DNA of 64,000 nucleotides from Chrysaora quinquecirrha (taxonomy: Eukaryota > Cnidaria > Scyphozoa > Semaeostomeae > Pelagiidae), in the NCBI GenBank assembly GCA_014526335.1, contig JACTAT010000061.1, positions 2,351,553-2,415,552 on the forward strand, given 5' to 3'. Below are positions 1-13,800 of this stretch, piece by piece. The position numbers and the translations under genes are program-made. Position 1 is the stretch's first letter. Each line of letters begins with the position of its first letter. Below the pieces are notes generated by a model. It searched no databases. It had not been told where the DNA came from and saw only the letters and a list, made by a program, of their open reading frames with translations.

Positions 1-118
1 TATTGGATTTATGTTCTTTGAGCCGAGTTCCAGTCCTTTTCTTGGATACAAAAATTTCTCCCCTTCTCTCGGAATGTTTTCAGATTCATGCCATGTGATG
101 TGAGGAGAAATTCACAAC

Positions 119-245
119 TTTGAAATCTCGCACACCTTTGCTAAAAATCCTATTGCTTGCATGGAAATCCCTTGGAAATCCTTTTGTTTTAACGCAAATT
201 TCGTACACTTCTTTGAAGAGTGGAATGACCCTCGATTTAATGGGT
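119..245. repeat. Interspersed repeat (ATCCCTTGGAAATCC type), copy 1
   Basis: This stretch is recognisably the reverse complement of 62035-62165 inside a PDPK1 intron: both contain a CTTGGAAATCCTTTTG block followed by a CGTACAC block and a GAGTG block. Fainter relatives occur near 26740-26830 and 40540-40680. No gene overlaps it; the short ORF across it is not conserved between copies. Confidence 0.6.
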
Positions 246-360
246 CCAAGCTGGCTTAGCATCGAGTTTATTGACTCTATTGGAAATATTACTCTCAGAC
301 AAACAGAATATCACAAGACATAAAGAATTTCATTTCTGAAAAATAGCATTAACTTTTTCT

Positions 361-366
361 TTTATT
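361..366 (-). terminator. Possible MRPL12 polyadenylation signal
   Basis: TTTATT on the plus strand reads AATAAA on the minus strand, about 200 bases past the MRPL12 stop codon. It is a short motif in AT-rich DNA, so chance occurrence is possible. Confidence 0.4.
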
Positions 367-569
367 TATGGTATCAGCAACATCACAAAGGTATTCTTAA
401 TCAAGCAAGAAGTACAAGTTTGTCTTCGCTGCTAGTCATGCTGTCCTCGCATACAATGATAACCCTTATTCCAGGCACCGAAGTGCCAGATCATTCTAGT
501 ATATTCAGAGAATAGAACTACATTCCACTTTTTTAAGTTCTTGAAATTTACACATGCACTTAAAAAATA

Positions 570-3040
570 TCACTCTAATTCTACCACCGCTCCAACTGTC
601 TCTAATTGTTTCTTAATTTTCTCTGCTTCTTCTTTTGTTGCTTTTTCTTTCACTACCTTTGGTGCACCTTCAACAAATTTCTTTGCCTGAAATTTAATAA
701 TTGTACTAATGCAGATTCATAAATTATGTTCAATACGCATTTCACTTTATAGAGAATTGATAAAAGGGGTTTGCAAATAAGTGGAAGCTGGTATATTTTG
801 TCAAAAAGTAACAAGCCGTACTCCAAAGTACTTATTGGTCTGTGAACCAGGGTTTTTGAATTAGCAATAGTACTGTTTTTGCTAGCTTTTGCTAGTCAAA
901 TGAAAGTAAATCACTATAAACATCCGAAAGGAACACGACATAGAAAAACAGCATTTTCTCTCAGTGCCTTTTGGTGTCGCTTGAATAGAATTTTCGTATC
1001 CCTAGCGGTCTCTGGCATCCCTATTTCAGATTGCGAGAATATCACCACCTTCTCTCATTTCTGTCTTTTTTCCCGTTTTCTTGCGCTGCGTTTTTGATCT
1101 TCCGATTTTTGTCACGTTGTGCAGAAACTCCATAAATTATCCAAAAACTTCGCATAACGTACCAAGTTCCTGACAAGCTACGTTCCTTGCTGCCAGTGAA
1201 GTAATTATATACGGATAGTGCCAAAACAAAATTAAGAAAAAATAAGAAATTTTCAAATTTATTGACAAAACAAACCTGTACAAGATTCATCTCGGGTAAT
1301 ACAGCTTTTATTTCTTTAATTAATTTAATTTTTGCTCCTTCTTCAAACTTTACTAATTTGATCGCAAACTCCGTTTGCTCTTCTTTCGCTGGTTCTGGCT
1401 CAGCAGCCTATGAAGCAAATAATTTCTTAAAGTAGCTCTTTTCATAAAGAGATAGAGTAAACTCAAGTTGCATTGTAAAACCAACACAGCATCCAAAACA
1501 TTGCGGTCGTGTATTTATTACCATATTGATATCAAGTAGGTACAGAAGAATCCGTTAAACGACAGAGCAGCTTGAAGATATAAAATTCAAGTTTTAAACT
1601 AGCATAATCTGGTTTACACTTTTCTTTCGAAGAACACTTTGCTCTCTTTTCAGCCTGCCTGTTTCTTACTTTATTTTTCGAGCGTCGCGCACTTTTTTAT
1701 AAGGAAGTTCGGCTCAGGATCAGTACTGAAAATTCCTTAACTGATGGTGAAAATTGAGTACTCAATATTCCGTAGCAGTTCCTTAACTTCTTACTTTGTG
1801 ATTCTTAAAAACAACCAATGGTCAAGGAAATATAGGTCATAAAGGTTTCAGAAGACGAGTAGAAATGAATACTGATTGAAAACCATTGGCGATAAGTATT
1901 GCTTGCTCTGTTAATTCAAAACTTCATTATTTTAATCGAAATGCTAAGTTAAAGAAAAAGTCAGATTCCTTAGTAGTCTCCAGTCCAGTACTAGAATTTC
2001 CTTAAGTTTTTGCCAGCCCGAGTACTACCTTCCTTATAAAGCACTTCCCTATAAAAAATGCGTGTAATTCGAGTTTGATTGTGAAGCATTTTGGCAGGTT
2101 TAGAAGGCTTCTACAACAAGCAAAGGGTTCTAGTAGACTTAGCAGGGATTCTCTTTCTTCATTTAGCTTCCAGATCTAGTAGAAGACCGCAACAAACGGC
2201 TGCAATTATGGAAATATTTCAAAATATATAGAGGTACAGAGTAAGGCATCTTACCTCTGGTGCAGCTGCAGCAGGCATCATACCTCCCATTGGCATCATT
2301 GGTGTGTCTTTCATATTCAAAGTTTCCTAAATGCAAACAACATTGGTACAAAACTTGCAATAAATCACAACAGATAAACTGTAATATTTGTGACTTCCAG
2401 GGGTGTATAGACTTATTACATTTGTTGTAGTCAATGCTCCTCCACATCCCACCACCCATCAACTACTACTCTTTGGAGAATGCAAGCACATACACTCAAT
2501 CAAACTTCATCTTATGGATACTAGGGTCAAATATGGGTAGCAAAGTTTCATGTTACATTTCTCAACCTCTGGGGCATATTTGGCAGCAAAAACATGAACC
2601 TGAGAGACCTCACTGGAATTCAGGTGCACCACACACCTAAGGCTATTGTTCACAAAACAATAGGGACATTGTTTTCTATTGTTCTCATCAACATGGCCAG
2701 CAAAGTTTCCACACTGGCTCAAAGAAGACAACTCCCTGGAAAATCAAAACAGCATCTGCATGAAAGGTAATAAACTGCTCAGCTTCCATACCCTCAGTAA
2801 CGAAGTCAAGCTTGATACTTCTGATAAATTTAATTTTGTAATCTCGTCCACAATTTTTTTTAATTTTTCAGAATATACTTTTGGCTGGCCATCAACTTCA
2901 GGTAATGGTAGGGGTTCCTCTTTTTGTGCAGCACAATTTCTCCAGCTTGATGTTACCATTGTTCTTTTTACCAAATGTCTCAAAATGTGTTTATTGGTGG
3001 TGGAACATCTGTAAAAGAGAGAAGTACTATTTTTAGCCAT
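570..3040 (-). CDS. MRPL12: Mitochondrial ribosomal protein L12 (bL12m), 4 exons
   Basis: Component of the large mitochondrial ribosomal subunit stalk (L7/L12 family), acting in the mitochondrial matrix. Coding exons on the minus strand are 3040-2792, 2326-2255, 1407-1276 and 686-570, all with GT/AG junctions and phase 0, giving 189 residues (human protein about 198). Residues 1-45 are basic and hydroxylated, as expected for a mitochondrial targeting sequence. Residues 57-83 ([20 protein letters not shown]) are the N-terminal dimerisation helix. The Met/Ala-rich hinge is [15 protein letters not shown]. The C-terminal domain carries [28 protein letters not shown] and [16 protein letters not shown]. 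The start is the first in-frame ATG of exon 1. A minus-strand AATAAA lies at 361-366, about 200 bases downstream. Intron 2 holds two repeat elements. The identification rests on motif-by-motif match to the family. Confidence 0.94.
1687..2066. mobile_element. Inverted-repeat (MITE-like) element, family B copy 1
   Basis: The ends are imperfect inverted repeats: the left end reads GCACTTTTTTATAAGGAAGT and the right end ATAAAAAATGCGTGT preceded by CCTTATAAAGC. It lies in MRPL12 intron 2. The interior contains repeated TTCCTTAA motifs. The same terminal pattern is seen at 25082-25492 and 36836-37243, so this is a dispersed family of about 0.4-kb non-coding elements. Confidence 0.6.
2408..2460. mobile_element. 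Fragment of the TAGACTTATTACA inverted-repeat element
   Basis: TAGACTTATTACATTTGTTG followed by a CTCCTCCACATCCCACCACCC tract matches, in reverse complement, the right half of the element at 9882-10019. Only one end is recognisable here. It lies in MRPL12 intron 1. Confidence 0.5.
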
Positions 3041-4888
3041 TTATTTTGCAAAATTTTTTTGTCCCCAAGGTGGCCATGCCAATGTTTATTAAAAAATACT
3101 GAGTATGCATGCAGTCACGCAGCTTAGCGTCGCGCCAAAGTTACGCCTCAGCCTTTTTGAACTTTGAAGGTGATGAGAACACTGCTGATCAGTGGATGGA
3201 GAAGAACGTCAGACAGAACGACTAGGCCCATCCCAAACCTCCGATAACTTTGCACTGCTACCTCAGTTTCATCTTGATAATTTGGTTGGTTATTATTTTA
3301 CGACAATTTCTTTATATTCAACATCATTAAAACTTTGGATTACCTTCTTAAAGTGCCATTTAGCCTTCTACTTGACATCAAAACTCCTAGCTGTGTGAGG
3401 TTTGCAGCCGCCATTTCGAAAAACTGCATGTGAGAGTGAAAGGTCTGGGGAGAGAATGAGAACTTGATGTATGATGTACTGATTGTCTGTCCAAGTTCCA
3501 ACAATTTGCTTTTGGAAAAGAAGTGTCTGTCCTGGCAGCTTTGGATCAAATTTTGGCTTCAAATACAAGTTTGAAGTGTAAAGAAGAGCTTCTAGGTTGA
3601 TTGTAGATAATATTTGATAGGTAAGACATCTAAAAATGTCGTCATGTATTCAAAATGACCTGACAGTATTAATGTTTTCGTTTATTTAGATTTGTTTTGG
3701 CGAGGAGTCCAGTCCCAGAGAGAAACAGTCCTCCAAGGCCTGGAAAGAAAGGGAACGTTACAGCTATCTAAAACATGAACACGCTGCATCTAGTTTTTTG
3801 GAAGTCGTGAGATTCAACATAACATTAGCGTGTCTTTAATTTCCCGGAGTTTTTTAAAATCATTTTGTTCTTATATCTGAGGAAGGAAGGTCAATCTTAT
3901 AGTGAAAGCCTCCCTTGGAGATTGGAAATCACATGCCCCTGCAGGAGTGATGTGACACCCACTGCCTTTCCCTTAGGGAGGCCATTACTAAGTCTCTTGT
4001 AAAACCATCAACAACTGTGTGTATCTCTCTGCTTTTGAAATGAATTTTGATAATGAATTTTCCAGGGATTGTCCATAAAGACCAAATTCTATGCTAAGTG
4101 TTAGTCTTCGCAGAGATGCATGGCACTTGAACACCCAAGATTTTCTATAGAATGATAGGCTATCAATTGGATGCAGGGCCGTCGAGAGTCAGAGCGGGCC
4201 CTGGGATAATGTAATCATTCTGGGCCTTTCGGAGGTTATAGGGGGAAGTATCAAGAGAATTTTCGATTTTAGCAGGCCCCTTGGAAGCCCGGGCCCCGTG
4301 ACCTCTGACCCTGCTGGACCCCCCTCCAGACGGTACTGATAGGATGGAACTATAGAGCATCATGCAGCACATGGTGGTATGTTCTAAAGAAAATGTTTTT
4401 AGTGGGGTACTTTTTATCAAAATGATGCCAGAACTAGCCTTACCCATAAAAAATGTCAGCCAAAATGTGGTACTTATTCTCTTATGCCCTTACTTGCAAA
4501 CTGTCAAGTAATTGGGGGGGGGGGCTTGTGATTAAGATGAGATCATGTCCTTCAGATTGTTGGGAAACAATCTTTTCCTAGCTATTGTCAAAACTTGTGT
4601 TATCAGAATTCCTTTGCCATCCATGATTCAGTACCCAAAAAACAGTTTCTTATAGAAGTCTAGACAAAGCAAGACTTTTTTCGTTGTCTTGGGTGGACAT
4701 GCCCCAAGACTCAGTGGCACCATCAGCTTTACTTGGCTAGTGATGACCCTGCCTTATTCTTATACTGAGTCACAAATTAAATTGTATTTGGGATGCTAAC
4801 TGATTTTTATTTTTGTTTCTAGTTACTGAACAGTACCTAAGTTTGCAATGAGAATGAAATTCATGTGAAGACCATCAGCCATGTCGAT
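3041..4888. other. Intergenic region between divergent MRPL12 and CLCN7
   Basis: This interval should contain both promoters because the two genes are head to head. A pyrimidine tract ending TTTCTAG at about 4822 looks like a 3' splice site just before the CLCN7 start. CLCN7 therefore probably has an upstream non-coding exon in this interval. I see no convincing coding sequence; the short ORFs lack conserved motifs. Confidence 0.5.
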
Positions 4889-7800
4889 ATGTCAAATGAG
4901 AATGTCCCACTGAATAATCTAAGAGCTAGATCTGGTTATTCAATTTCAAATATGGCGTCAGAACGAGCACCACTAATTGGAGCAAGAAATCAGGCTAACG
5001 AGGTAAATCCAAAATGTCATTCCGTTTTGATTCTCCAACAGGTGTCAGCTATTTTGGGATGCCTAGAAATAGATAATAGATGATGCCTGAATCACAAATT
5101 GGTTGGTCAGTTTGTCAGCTCAAGACAAGCTCTTTTGTTCATGTTACATTTAATCTAAATTGCACGTTAGCTAACAAGCTAGATTGCATGCATGTATTGC
5201 TAAGCATTCAACTCCCATTAACTGTGGTATGTCACTTGTGGAAAGACTCTCTCAAGGAGGTGGTGCTGAGCCATGTGGTCAAGTGGTCAAGCCATTCTGC
5301 ACAAGGTCCACAGGTTTTGGGTGGGCCTGAATCACATTGGGACCACTTCCCACAAGCCTACTGTCAACTCAGCTGTCCATCCATCCACTGTCAGTAGATA
5401 TGTACCAAGGGTATTCTTGCTAGAATATATCATTTTGAGCAGGTCCATATCAGCTGTATAGCTGCCTGCACCCCTGATCTGCATTGAAAAATAATTATTG
5501 CTTGATTACTTGCTTGCCCCTGAGGTGTGTTCATTTTAGAGGGGTATGTATAAAAGAGATGGCAAATACTCCTTTTTCCTAAGGTTAGGGAGGATGGCTA
5601 TTGTGAAATGGTTTTTTGAAAGAATAAGGCATTTACTTGAGGTTATATGGTAACTTTAAGTTGAATTTTTATCTTCTTTTTCAGTCAAGGTCATCAACAC
5701 CATACAGTGGTATCAATGCATTCTCCCTAAACAGAGACAAAACAGATACTGAATACAGTGGACTGTCTGACATTGCTGTGAGTGCTCTGCTTTGGTTTTT
5801 TCAGATAATTGTATTTTTCTAATTATTATTGCCATCTTCATCAAAATCATTTTATCATCATCATCTTTGTCATAATCCATAATCCTCACTTTAATCATAA
5901 TCATCTCCTTCATCACCTGCATCATTATCATCTTCTTCATAATTATACTTTTCTTAATCACCCCAACAAGCATTATCATCTTCATCATGATCCTCACCAT
6001 CGATCATGATCAACATCATCAAAATGATCATCTTTTCAATGCGACCATCAATCATTGTCAATATTGTGATCATGGAAATCATCATTCTCATTTTAATCAA
6101 CACCAGCAAGCATTGTCATCATCTGTGTCATCATTGTTATCACCATTTATCTTCATCATCATCGTCATAATCACATTACCTGCATCATTATCATCATCAT
6201 CATCATCATCATCATTGGCATCATCATTGTCATTATCTCCACCATCATCACTTGCACTATCACCATCTTAATCATCATCATAATCCTCTTAATCATCATC
6301 ATCTGCATCATCATCATCATCATCATTATTTTCACCAAGTGCAAAAGCCTGGTGACCATCATAATCATCTTCATCACTGTCAGCATCATTATCATCATCG
6401 CCTTCAGCTGTATTGACATACAGAACCAAAAATTTTTTTATCCTTGTTGTTTTTCTCAATGCAAAATGAAGCCTTTGTATTATATTTAATTGTTTTTTTA
6501 CAGAACCATTTAGAAGTTTCTGGCAATGAAGAGCAGGGTCATGTGCAGATCATCTCAACCAAATTTGAGGTAGAAATTAGCAAAAGTATAATTTTGAATT
6601 GTCTTATTTCTCATTGTAATATAAATATCCTTGCAATATGAGTACAGAATGGTATCTACTTTCAATTTTGCTTTTTTTAGAGTTTGGACTATGATGTCTC
6701 GGAAAGCACTCTTGTCAAAAGAGAAGAAAAGGCAAAATCATCAGAGGTAAGATTTGCTATTATTTTGGCATTCACTTTACGGCTTTGTCGGTGTAACAAT
6801 GTAAATGACTAAAACTTTCTTTAAAACCTTGCATGACATTTTGCCAATTAATTCAATGGCAAACCTACTTGCTACCTATGTGGCTCGGTCTTTTTGGGGT
6901 GGATCTCTCCAATCTCAACTGAATGGTAGTTGGTTCTCTGATCATACAGCCTTGGACTCGAATCTCATCAGTTGTGGCACACCACTAATGGAAAAATCCA
7001 CGAAACAGCTATAGTGAAAGAAACATCTCCTCCCTTTGTCGAGTTTTCTCATTGAATTGTTATGGTCTCCCTGAAAAATTGATTATTCAATCTAATGTAT
7101 ATATAGAATGAAATTTCCAATCTAATTTATTTTCTTTTCAGCAACTGATAAAGATGAACTTATATCGTTGGTTTATAATGTTTGTGATTGGAGTCGGAAC
7201 GGCTTTAGTTGCAGTAGCAATCGATATATCGATCGAGCAATTGGCGGATTGGAAGTATAGCTTGATAAAGAAACGTATCCTTTGTGTGTAACATGTTTTA
7301 ATATCCATGATAATCCAATAGACCTTTAAGGTATTATTGAGTTTTCGATGACGAAATCGTATAAATCATCAAGAACTTAGTCTAGGTATAACGTTTCAGT
7401 GTCCTAGTGCTGGTACTTTTGATTCTATGAGTGTTCAAAGTTACTGAATCTATAATGGCCTTAGCCGTGAAAAGTGACTGGGGTGAAACGTTTCAACCCA
7501 ATTGGTCTGTGCCTTTATTAAATCGTAAACCCTAAACGCTCGTAAAATCAATAATACAGGCGCTTAGATAGCAAAATTTGCACCAAGACTGAATTTTGAC
7601 TGTTTAATATCATTTTGGTACTGAAAACTCTCTTGAAATAATGGAAAATTCCAAGACTGGTTTTTCTGCGAAGAGATCTATTTCTTCTCTTTATGAGACC
7701 AAATGCAGCATCATTACCGAATCTTCATCTGTAATCCCAGTGGTCCATTTATATACAATTCTGATCGAGAATGTATTATTCAATCTTTAACTAGAAATTA

Positions 7801-10800
7801 GATCTTGATAGATGCCTCAGACAAGGTTGTTTGGCCTTACCGTATTCTCTATGGATTGGTATTGATATGGGATTCGTGCTTATTGCAGCCTTACTAGTTG
7901 TTTATGGCGAGGTACTTGTGAACTTTTTATCATACTCTTTCAATTAATTACTTTGTATTTCTGAAAGCTGAACTGTCGCTCGTGCCTTCCTTGCTATCTG
8001 TGAAAAACCCCTCAACGGAAATATATCATGAGTCAAAAATCAATACTATGTTAATAGAACAGCAAATGACCACAGTCGGAAAAATTACCGTCACACGGTC
8101 ATTGACTGGAAGAAAGTCAATTTAGAACAAAATGAAATCTCACGCCATATCCAAGTCACATATTTTTTCATTTTGAGGAAGCTTTGCTTCCATCTAAGGG
8201 CATTTTGTCTTGAAGAAGATTAAACACAATTCTGGACTTGGAATATTTGAAATCTTAACAAATACCTGAGACCCTCTTTTGCTGCTAAGATACTGCATCG
8301 AAACAACATTACAACTCCAGAATGAAGGCATGAACGCCAGCCAATGTACTACTTGTTTCCAATGTTCTATAATTGCACGGATGATTATCAATGTGATTAT
8401 TTTCTCTGTCAATAGCCAGTTGCTGCAGGCAGTGGTATACCACAAATCAAATGCTACCTCAATGGTGTAAAAATTCCTCATGTTGTCAGAATAAAGGTAT
8501 TGCTATGTTTTCAATATTATACTCCCTTGCTCTAAGGCCGGTTTTCCACTAGGCGAATTTGTTCGCGCAACGCGATGAATTTCGCATCGAAAGTTTGACA
8601 TAGGTTTTCCACTAGGCGCTCATCTAACAATTAGAAAATCTGAATGACCTCCTTTCAGAAAATTTGGAAGCGAGTTCTTTTGTCTGTTTGATTTGTTTTG
8701 GCGACTTGTTATTATTTTCTAAAAATTTGATTGGTTATCGCTTTCGATCGCTTCAAGAAAGTAGAAACTGGTCGAACTACGAAATTGATCGCCGCGAAGA
8801 GCTGCAGCGATGGATTTCGCTTGTCAAAAGTGTAATACGCATGCGTAATATCTCATCGCTTCGCGTCGCGCGAACAAATTCGCCTAGTGGAAAACCGGCT
8901 TAAATCATAGAGATAGCGACTGAGATTCTAAAATTGTAAATTTATCATTATTCTTCATCTACTTCTCCGTCCTCTTCTTCTACTTCTTCCTGTGCATCTT
9001 CCTCTTCCTCTACTGCTTCTTCTTTTTCTTCTTTTACTTTTTATTAATCTTCTTCAAATTCTCCTTTTTCTACTTCTTCCTCTACTAAGGTTCTTCTTCT
9101 TCTACTTCCTCTCCTTCGACTTCTTCCTCTTCCTCTTCTTCTTCTACTTTTTGTTCTACTTCTGCTCCTTCTACTTCTGCTCCTTGTACTTCTACTTTTC
9201 TTTTACTTCTTCTTCTTCTACTTCATCTTCTACTTCTTCTTCTTTTACTTCTTTTTATGAATCTTCTTCACCACTTCTTACACTTGTTATTTTTATTCAC
9301 CATCATTTTGTCTCCATCGTCCTTCAGACTTCTTTTTTTAGCCCACCAAGGTCTTTGGGAGCACTGACGCGAGCACCTTCGCCAACAACCTAGCAGTCTG
9401 GAATTAAATTTCCCACCAGCATTAAATGTTATCCCTCTATCTTAAATCTTGTATAATTTTGCCGTCCTATCGTTTCTTTCCAGACTTTATTCGCCAAGGT
9501 TGTTGGAGTAGTTTTCTCAGTTGGTGGCGGACTTGCCTGTGGGAAAGAAGGTCCTATGATTCACTCTGGGGCTATCATTGCAGCTGGTGTATCGCAAGGA
9601 AGATCAACAACGTTCAATAAAGATTTTCATGTATTTGAAATGTTTAGAACTGATCATGAGAAGAGGGATTTTGTTGCTGGTGGGGCTGCTGCGGGAGTCG
9701 CTGCTGCTTTCGGGGCACCAGTAGGTAAGCATGCTATGTTATGTTACTATCTTACTGTCTTTTTTTCTAATAGATACCGGCAGTATTGGTTTGTAGGTGA
9801 AGCTCGTTTTCACTCAAAGGAGACGTCTAGAATAGAGGACTGTTATTCGATTTGTAACTTCTAAATTGCAATGAACAGCGGTAGACTTATTACATTTCTC
9901 CCACTCCTTTGGAAACAAGTAAAACAGCTACAACAACAAAATGGCTGTTTCCTCAAAGTAGTTGGAGCGGGGTGGTGGAGTGCGGAGGAACAAAGACTAC
10001 AACGAGTGTAATAAGTCTAGAACAGCGGAAACATATATTTGGAGATAGCAACTTTAAACTTTTTTCATCTATCATTTATCAGTGTTCAAACGTCAAAAAC
10101 AGACAGAAACATTTGATTAACGTGGAATTTATACCTAGATATGGATCGAAATGCACCAATTAGAAAAGTGAATACTTAAGTATCAGAGAAGATAAAGCAC
10201 ACAAAAATGAGAAACCGTATCACTGATAACGCTTAAAATTAAGAAACTTTTGTTAGCTTCACTTTGGTGCTGCTCTGTGAAATTGAATGATTCCGATTGT
10301 TGATTGTTTCATATTATGGGTGTTTGTTAAAGCTTTTGTTTTAATGGGCGATATTTAGGAACAGTTTTTTTTTATTTGTGTTTCCTCTAACTGTAAAGTA
10401 GCCCTTACACAATTTGATAGTAAGAAACGCTGAGAAACTTTAAGAAATCTTTAGTACTAGAATCAACTGTGAAATTTCTGTGAGAAGATTGCGTGCAATG
10501 TTTGAGATAATAAGCAGTTTTCCTTTATAGTTTATTACATTCAACTCCTCATATCTTTTAATTTTCTTAACCTCCTATTTTTTTCATTCTTGCTTTCAGG
10601 TGGAGTGCTATTCAGTCTTGAAGAAGGAGCAAGTTTCTGGAACCAAGCATTGACATGGCGAATGTTTTTTGCATCGATGGTTTCTACATTCACTCTCAAT
10701 GTTCTCCTGTCAATCTACCATGGTTATGCTGGTAATCTCAGTTACCCTGGTCTCATCAATTTCGGTGTCTTTTCTGTAAGTTAACAAAGGTTTCAGGTAA

Positions 10801-13800
10801 TAAATTACTATTTTCATCCATGGAGGGTTAATTTAATTTATTTAGCTTTGTGTGCCTCTGGTTACAAAGTGACTGCATACATCTACCACTCATATACTAT
10901 AAAGCATATATACACTGATTATGAAGCATATTGGAGCAAAATTGGGGTTCCTGAGATGCTAATGTTGAAGAGTTGGGAGTAAGAAGGGGTTGGGTGGAAC
11001 CATCCTGAATTTTCAGCGTTGTTAATTAAAGAGTTTGAATGGTTGGATAAGTTTCAGTAATATTGCTGTATAACCGGTTATGTATTTGTAATTGAGTAAT
11101 GTACGTCGGCAAAATTCGAGGCATTTGAAATTTTAGAAGTTGAAGTGTCTTATTTAAGGTACCCTGACGGTGGTTATAGACTGTCTTGCGCTCTGAGCAG
11201 CTGTCAAATTTGTTTTACAAAAGTACATTATAGAGAACAGAAGCATAATGGCATTTAGCGTACACGGTGTTTGTTTTCTTATACATCAAAACCATGTTTA
11301 CATACTTTTTCTTGCTTCCTTAGGGTGCATACTATGGTTATGAAATTCCTCTTTTTATGGTTATGGGCATTATTGGTAGGTTTTTATAAAAGCTTTTTTG
11401 TATTTTTGTATGTTTTTCGTAACACGTTACATAAGACGTAATGAGCTCGTCAGAAGGACATTTAACATCATCATCAGGCTTTCAGGTCCCTTTGCCTATC
11501 CACGGCTTTTTCACACAACCACTATTAGAAAGAGATCCGTTTGTGAGTTTCAAGTTAATTTTCGATAAAACCAGGAGTTTTAGAGCTGTCCAGAGCAGAT
11601 CTTGCAAAACTGTATAGAGAAAAGTGTTCCTTTAGTAATAAAACAAGAGCGTTTTTGAAATTTTGCTGTCCTACTCCTTAGTCCCTTGTTTTACTCTGTC
11701 AACAGCTCTCATCTTGCTGTTTCTTTAGGTGGACTTTTGGGTGCCATATTCAATGCAATAAACCACCATCTATCAATTTTCCGGATGAGGTAAGCTTTCT
11801 TCTTTTTCTGTAGTCTATTAAATCAATTTGGATCGATGAACTACAGGCTTCATTGCTAAGTTGTAATTGATGAAAGGCTGCTGAGAGGTTTTGAAGAGCC
11901 TGAATTGAAATATAGAACGAACTGTGAAACATCTTATCCAAACTGAATATTTATTTTTCCTTTTTCTGTTTAGATTCATAAAACAGAGGCCACTGCGTGT
12001 AATCGAGGCTGTTCTTGTTGGCTTAATATCATCAGTTGTAGCATTCAATTTGATATACTTTAAAGAAGATTGCGTGACACTTGGTAGTCCAAATATTACA
12101 CATAAATTACAAGTAAGCATGCTTCTTGATATTAATGTTTTTGATCCCTCAAAAATTCAGTATATTTCTTATACGGATGCAGTTTTGCTGCCACTTTCGC
12201 CAAGTTAAACAAATACACAACTATCGCTTGTAGTCCTGTAACTGTCACACTATCACTAACGCTGATGCTGTAAACCCTGACGCTAGTCCTTACGCCAACT
12301 CTTAACGCTAGCTCTAACACTTTCCCCTGACCAAACCACTAACAGCGCCTTACGCCACTTAATCTTTTCTATTTATTTATTCCGTGCGGAGGCAGCACAT
12401 TTTGCTACTACTGTGAAGGAGCCACTGGAAAGTGAGGGAGAAAATCATCTGAAATATTCACTGTTCTCTCTTCACTGTCTTTCTGTACTTCCTAGCAGAG
12501 ATTACAACTTACAAACTGTTTTGCAATTGCACTGGTCAAATATACTTGGAGCAAGTCTAGGTTTCCATCCAAATGCAGTCTTGCCTTTACCCGTAAGTAA
12601 TAACTTAAAGTCGATGATATTTGTCTATTTGCAGTTCCTCTGTGCTGATGGTGAATACAGCTCAATGGGATCTTTGGCTTTCAGCACTCCAGAGCATTCG
12701 GTCATTAGTCTGTTTCATGCACCAAGAGGTTTGTCCTATGCTTACTCTCACATAAAGTCCCTTTTTGCTTACTGGTTTTGGTTTTGACACCCTATGTTAG
12801 GAGCTAAGCATTCAAGCAATCTTTCTTTGCTCATGCAAATAAGTCTCTGACAGGTATCAATCAAATGTAAACCCCCATTTCGTCCCCCAAAGGCCCGGTT
12901 GTTCAAAGCAGCGATTAAGTCAGCGTTGATTTAGAGCTAAATCTAGGTTAATTGCGGTTATTCCCGGTGAACTAATCGGTGAATCAGGAAGCGTTGTTCC
13001 ACTGCGTATCAGAGAAACGATTATCTAATCTTCGATAAGCCTCTCCTTATCCCCGATTAACTTTTGTTTATGTTTTGTTAATAATATGACATAGGGGATA
13101 CCCTTCGTAATCGTTTAAGGACCTTCATATGAATGAAAGATGTGTTGAAGTGCAAAAGATCCTTTATAACAGTGACGGTGAAGGTGAAATGCTGTATTTA
13201 GCGCTAATCGCTATGATTTCAGAAGTAGTTGAACTAACAAGACCTTGATCCTAGTTGTGACGCTACCGTGGCTGGGGCTAGAACCCCGACTTCACTGAGC
13301 TCCTGACACCATGAGCTAATTTGATTAGACCACGACGCCACCAGCGCTTTCAAATGTGATTCTTACAGTGATTCTCGCCAGATTCCGAGCCGCCACTACC
13401 CCCCTCCTCCTCCCTTGGCAATACTTTCTCTGTATCGACCCTTTGAAGGTGCTGTGGCTTCGTGGCCTAATCCAGCTGGCTCGTGGTGTCAGAAGCTCAG
13501 CAATGTCGGGGCTCGATCCCCAAGTATGGTACCGTCACAGCGAGGGTCGAAGCCTCGAGTAGTCTTCACCTTTCTGATAAATATATTTTTATATCTTATT
13601 CATTTCATTTAAATTCCGTTTTAGAGCAATACAAGACAGTCACAGTGGCTTTGTTTGCAGTCTGTTACTTCTTCCTTGCTACTTGGACTTATGGTCTTTA
13701 TGTACCAAGTGGTCTGTTTGTGCCAACTATTTTATGTGGTGCTGCATGGGGAGACTTTTCGGTGACTGTGTTTACACTGCATTTCCAAAGGGGAAATGGT

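Noticed and set aside
5713..6419. Long ORFs rich in His/Ser/Asn (plus) or Met/Ile (minus)
   Set aside because: They are translations of an ATC/TCA microsatellite, open in several frames without motifs.
8664..8903. 79-codon ORF
   Set aside because: Lies wholly inside the family C inverted-repeat element and ends in its terminal repeat.
8992..9393. 133-codon Leu/Phe/Ser-rich ORF
   Set aside because: It crosses a CTT/TCT polypyrimidine tract inside CLCN7 intron 7; composition artefact, not a membrane protein.
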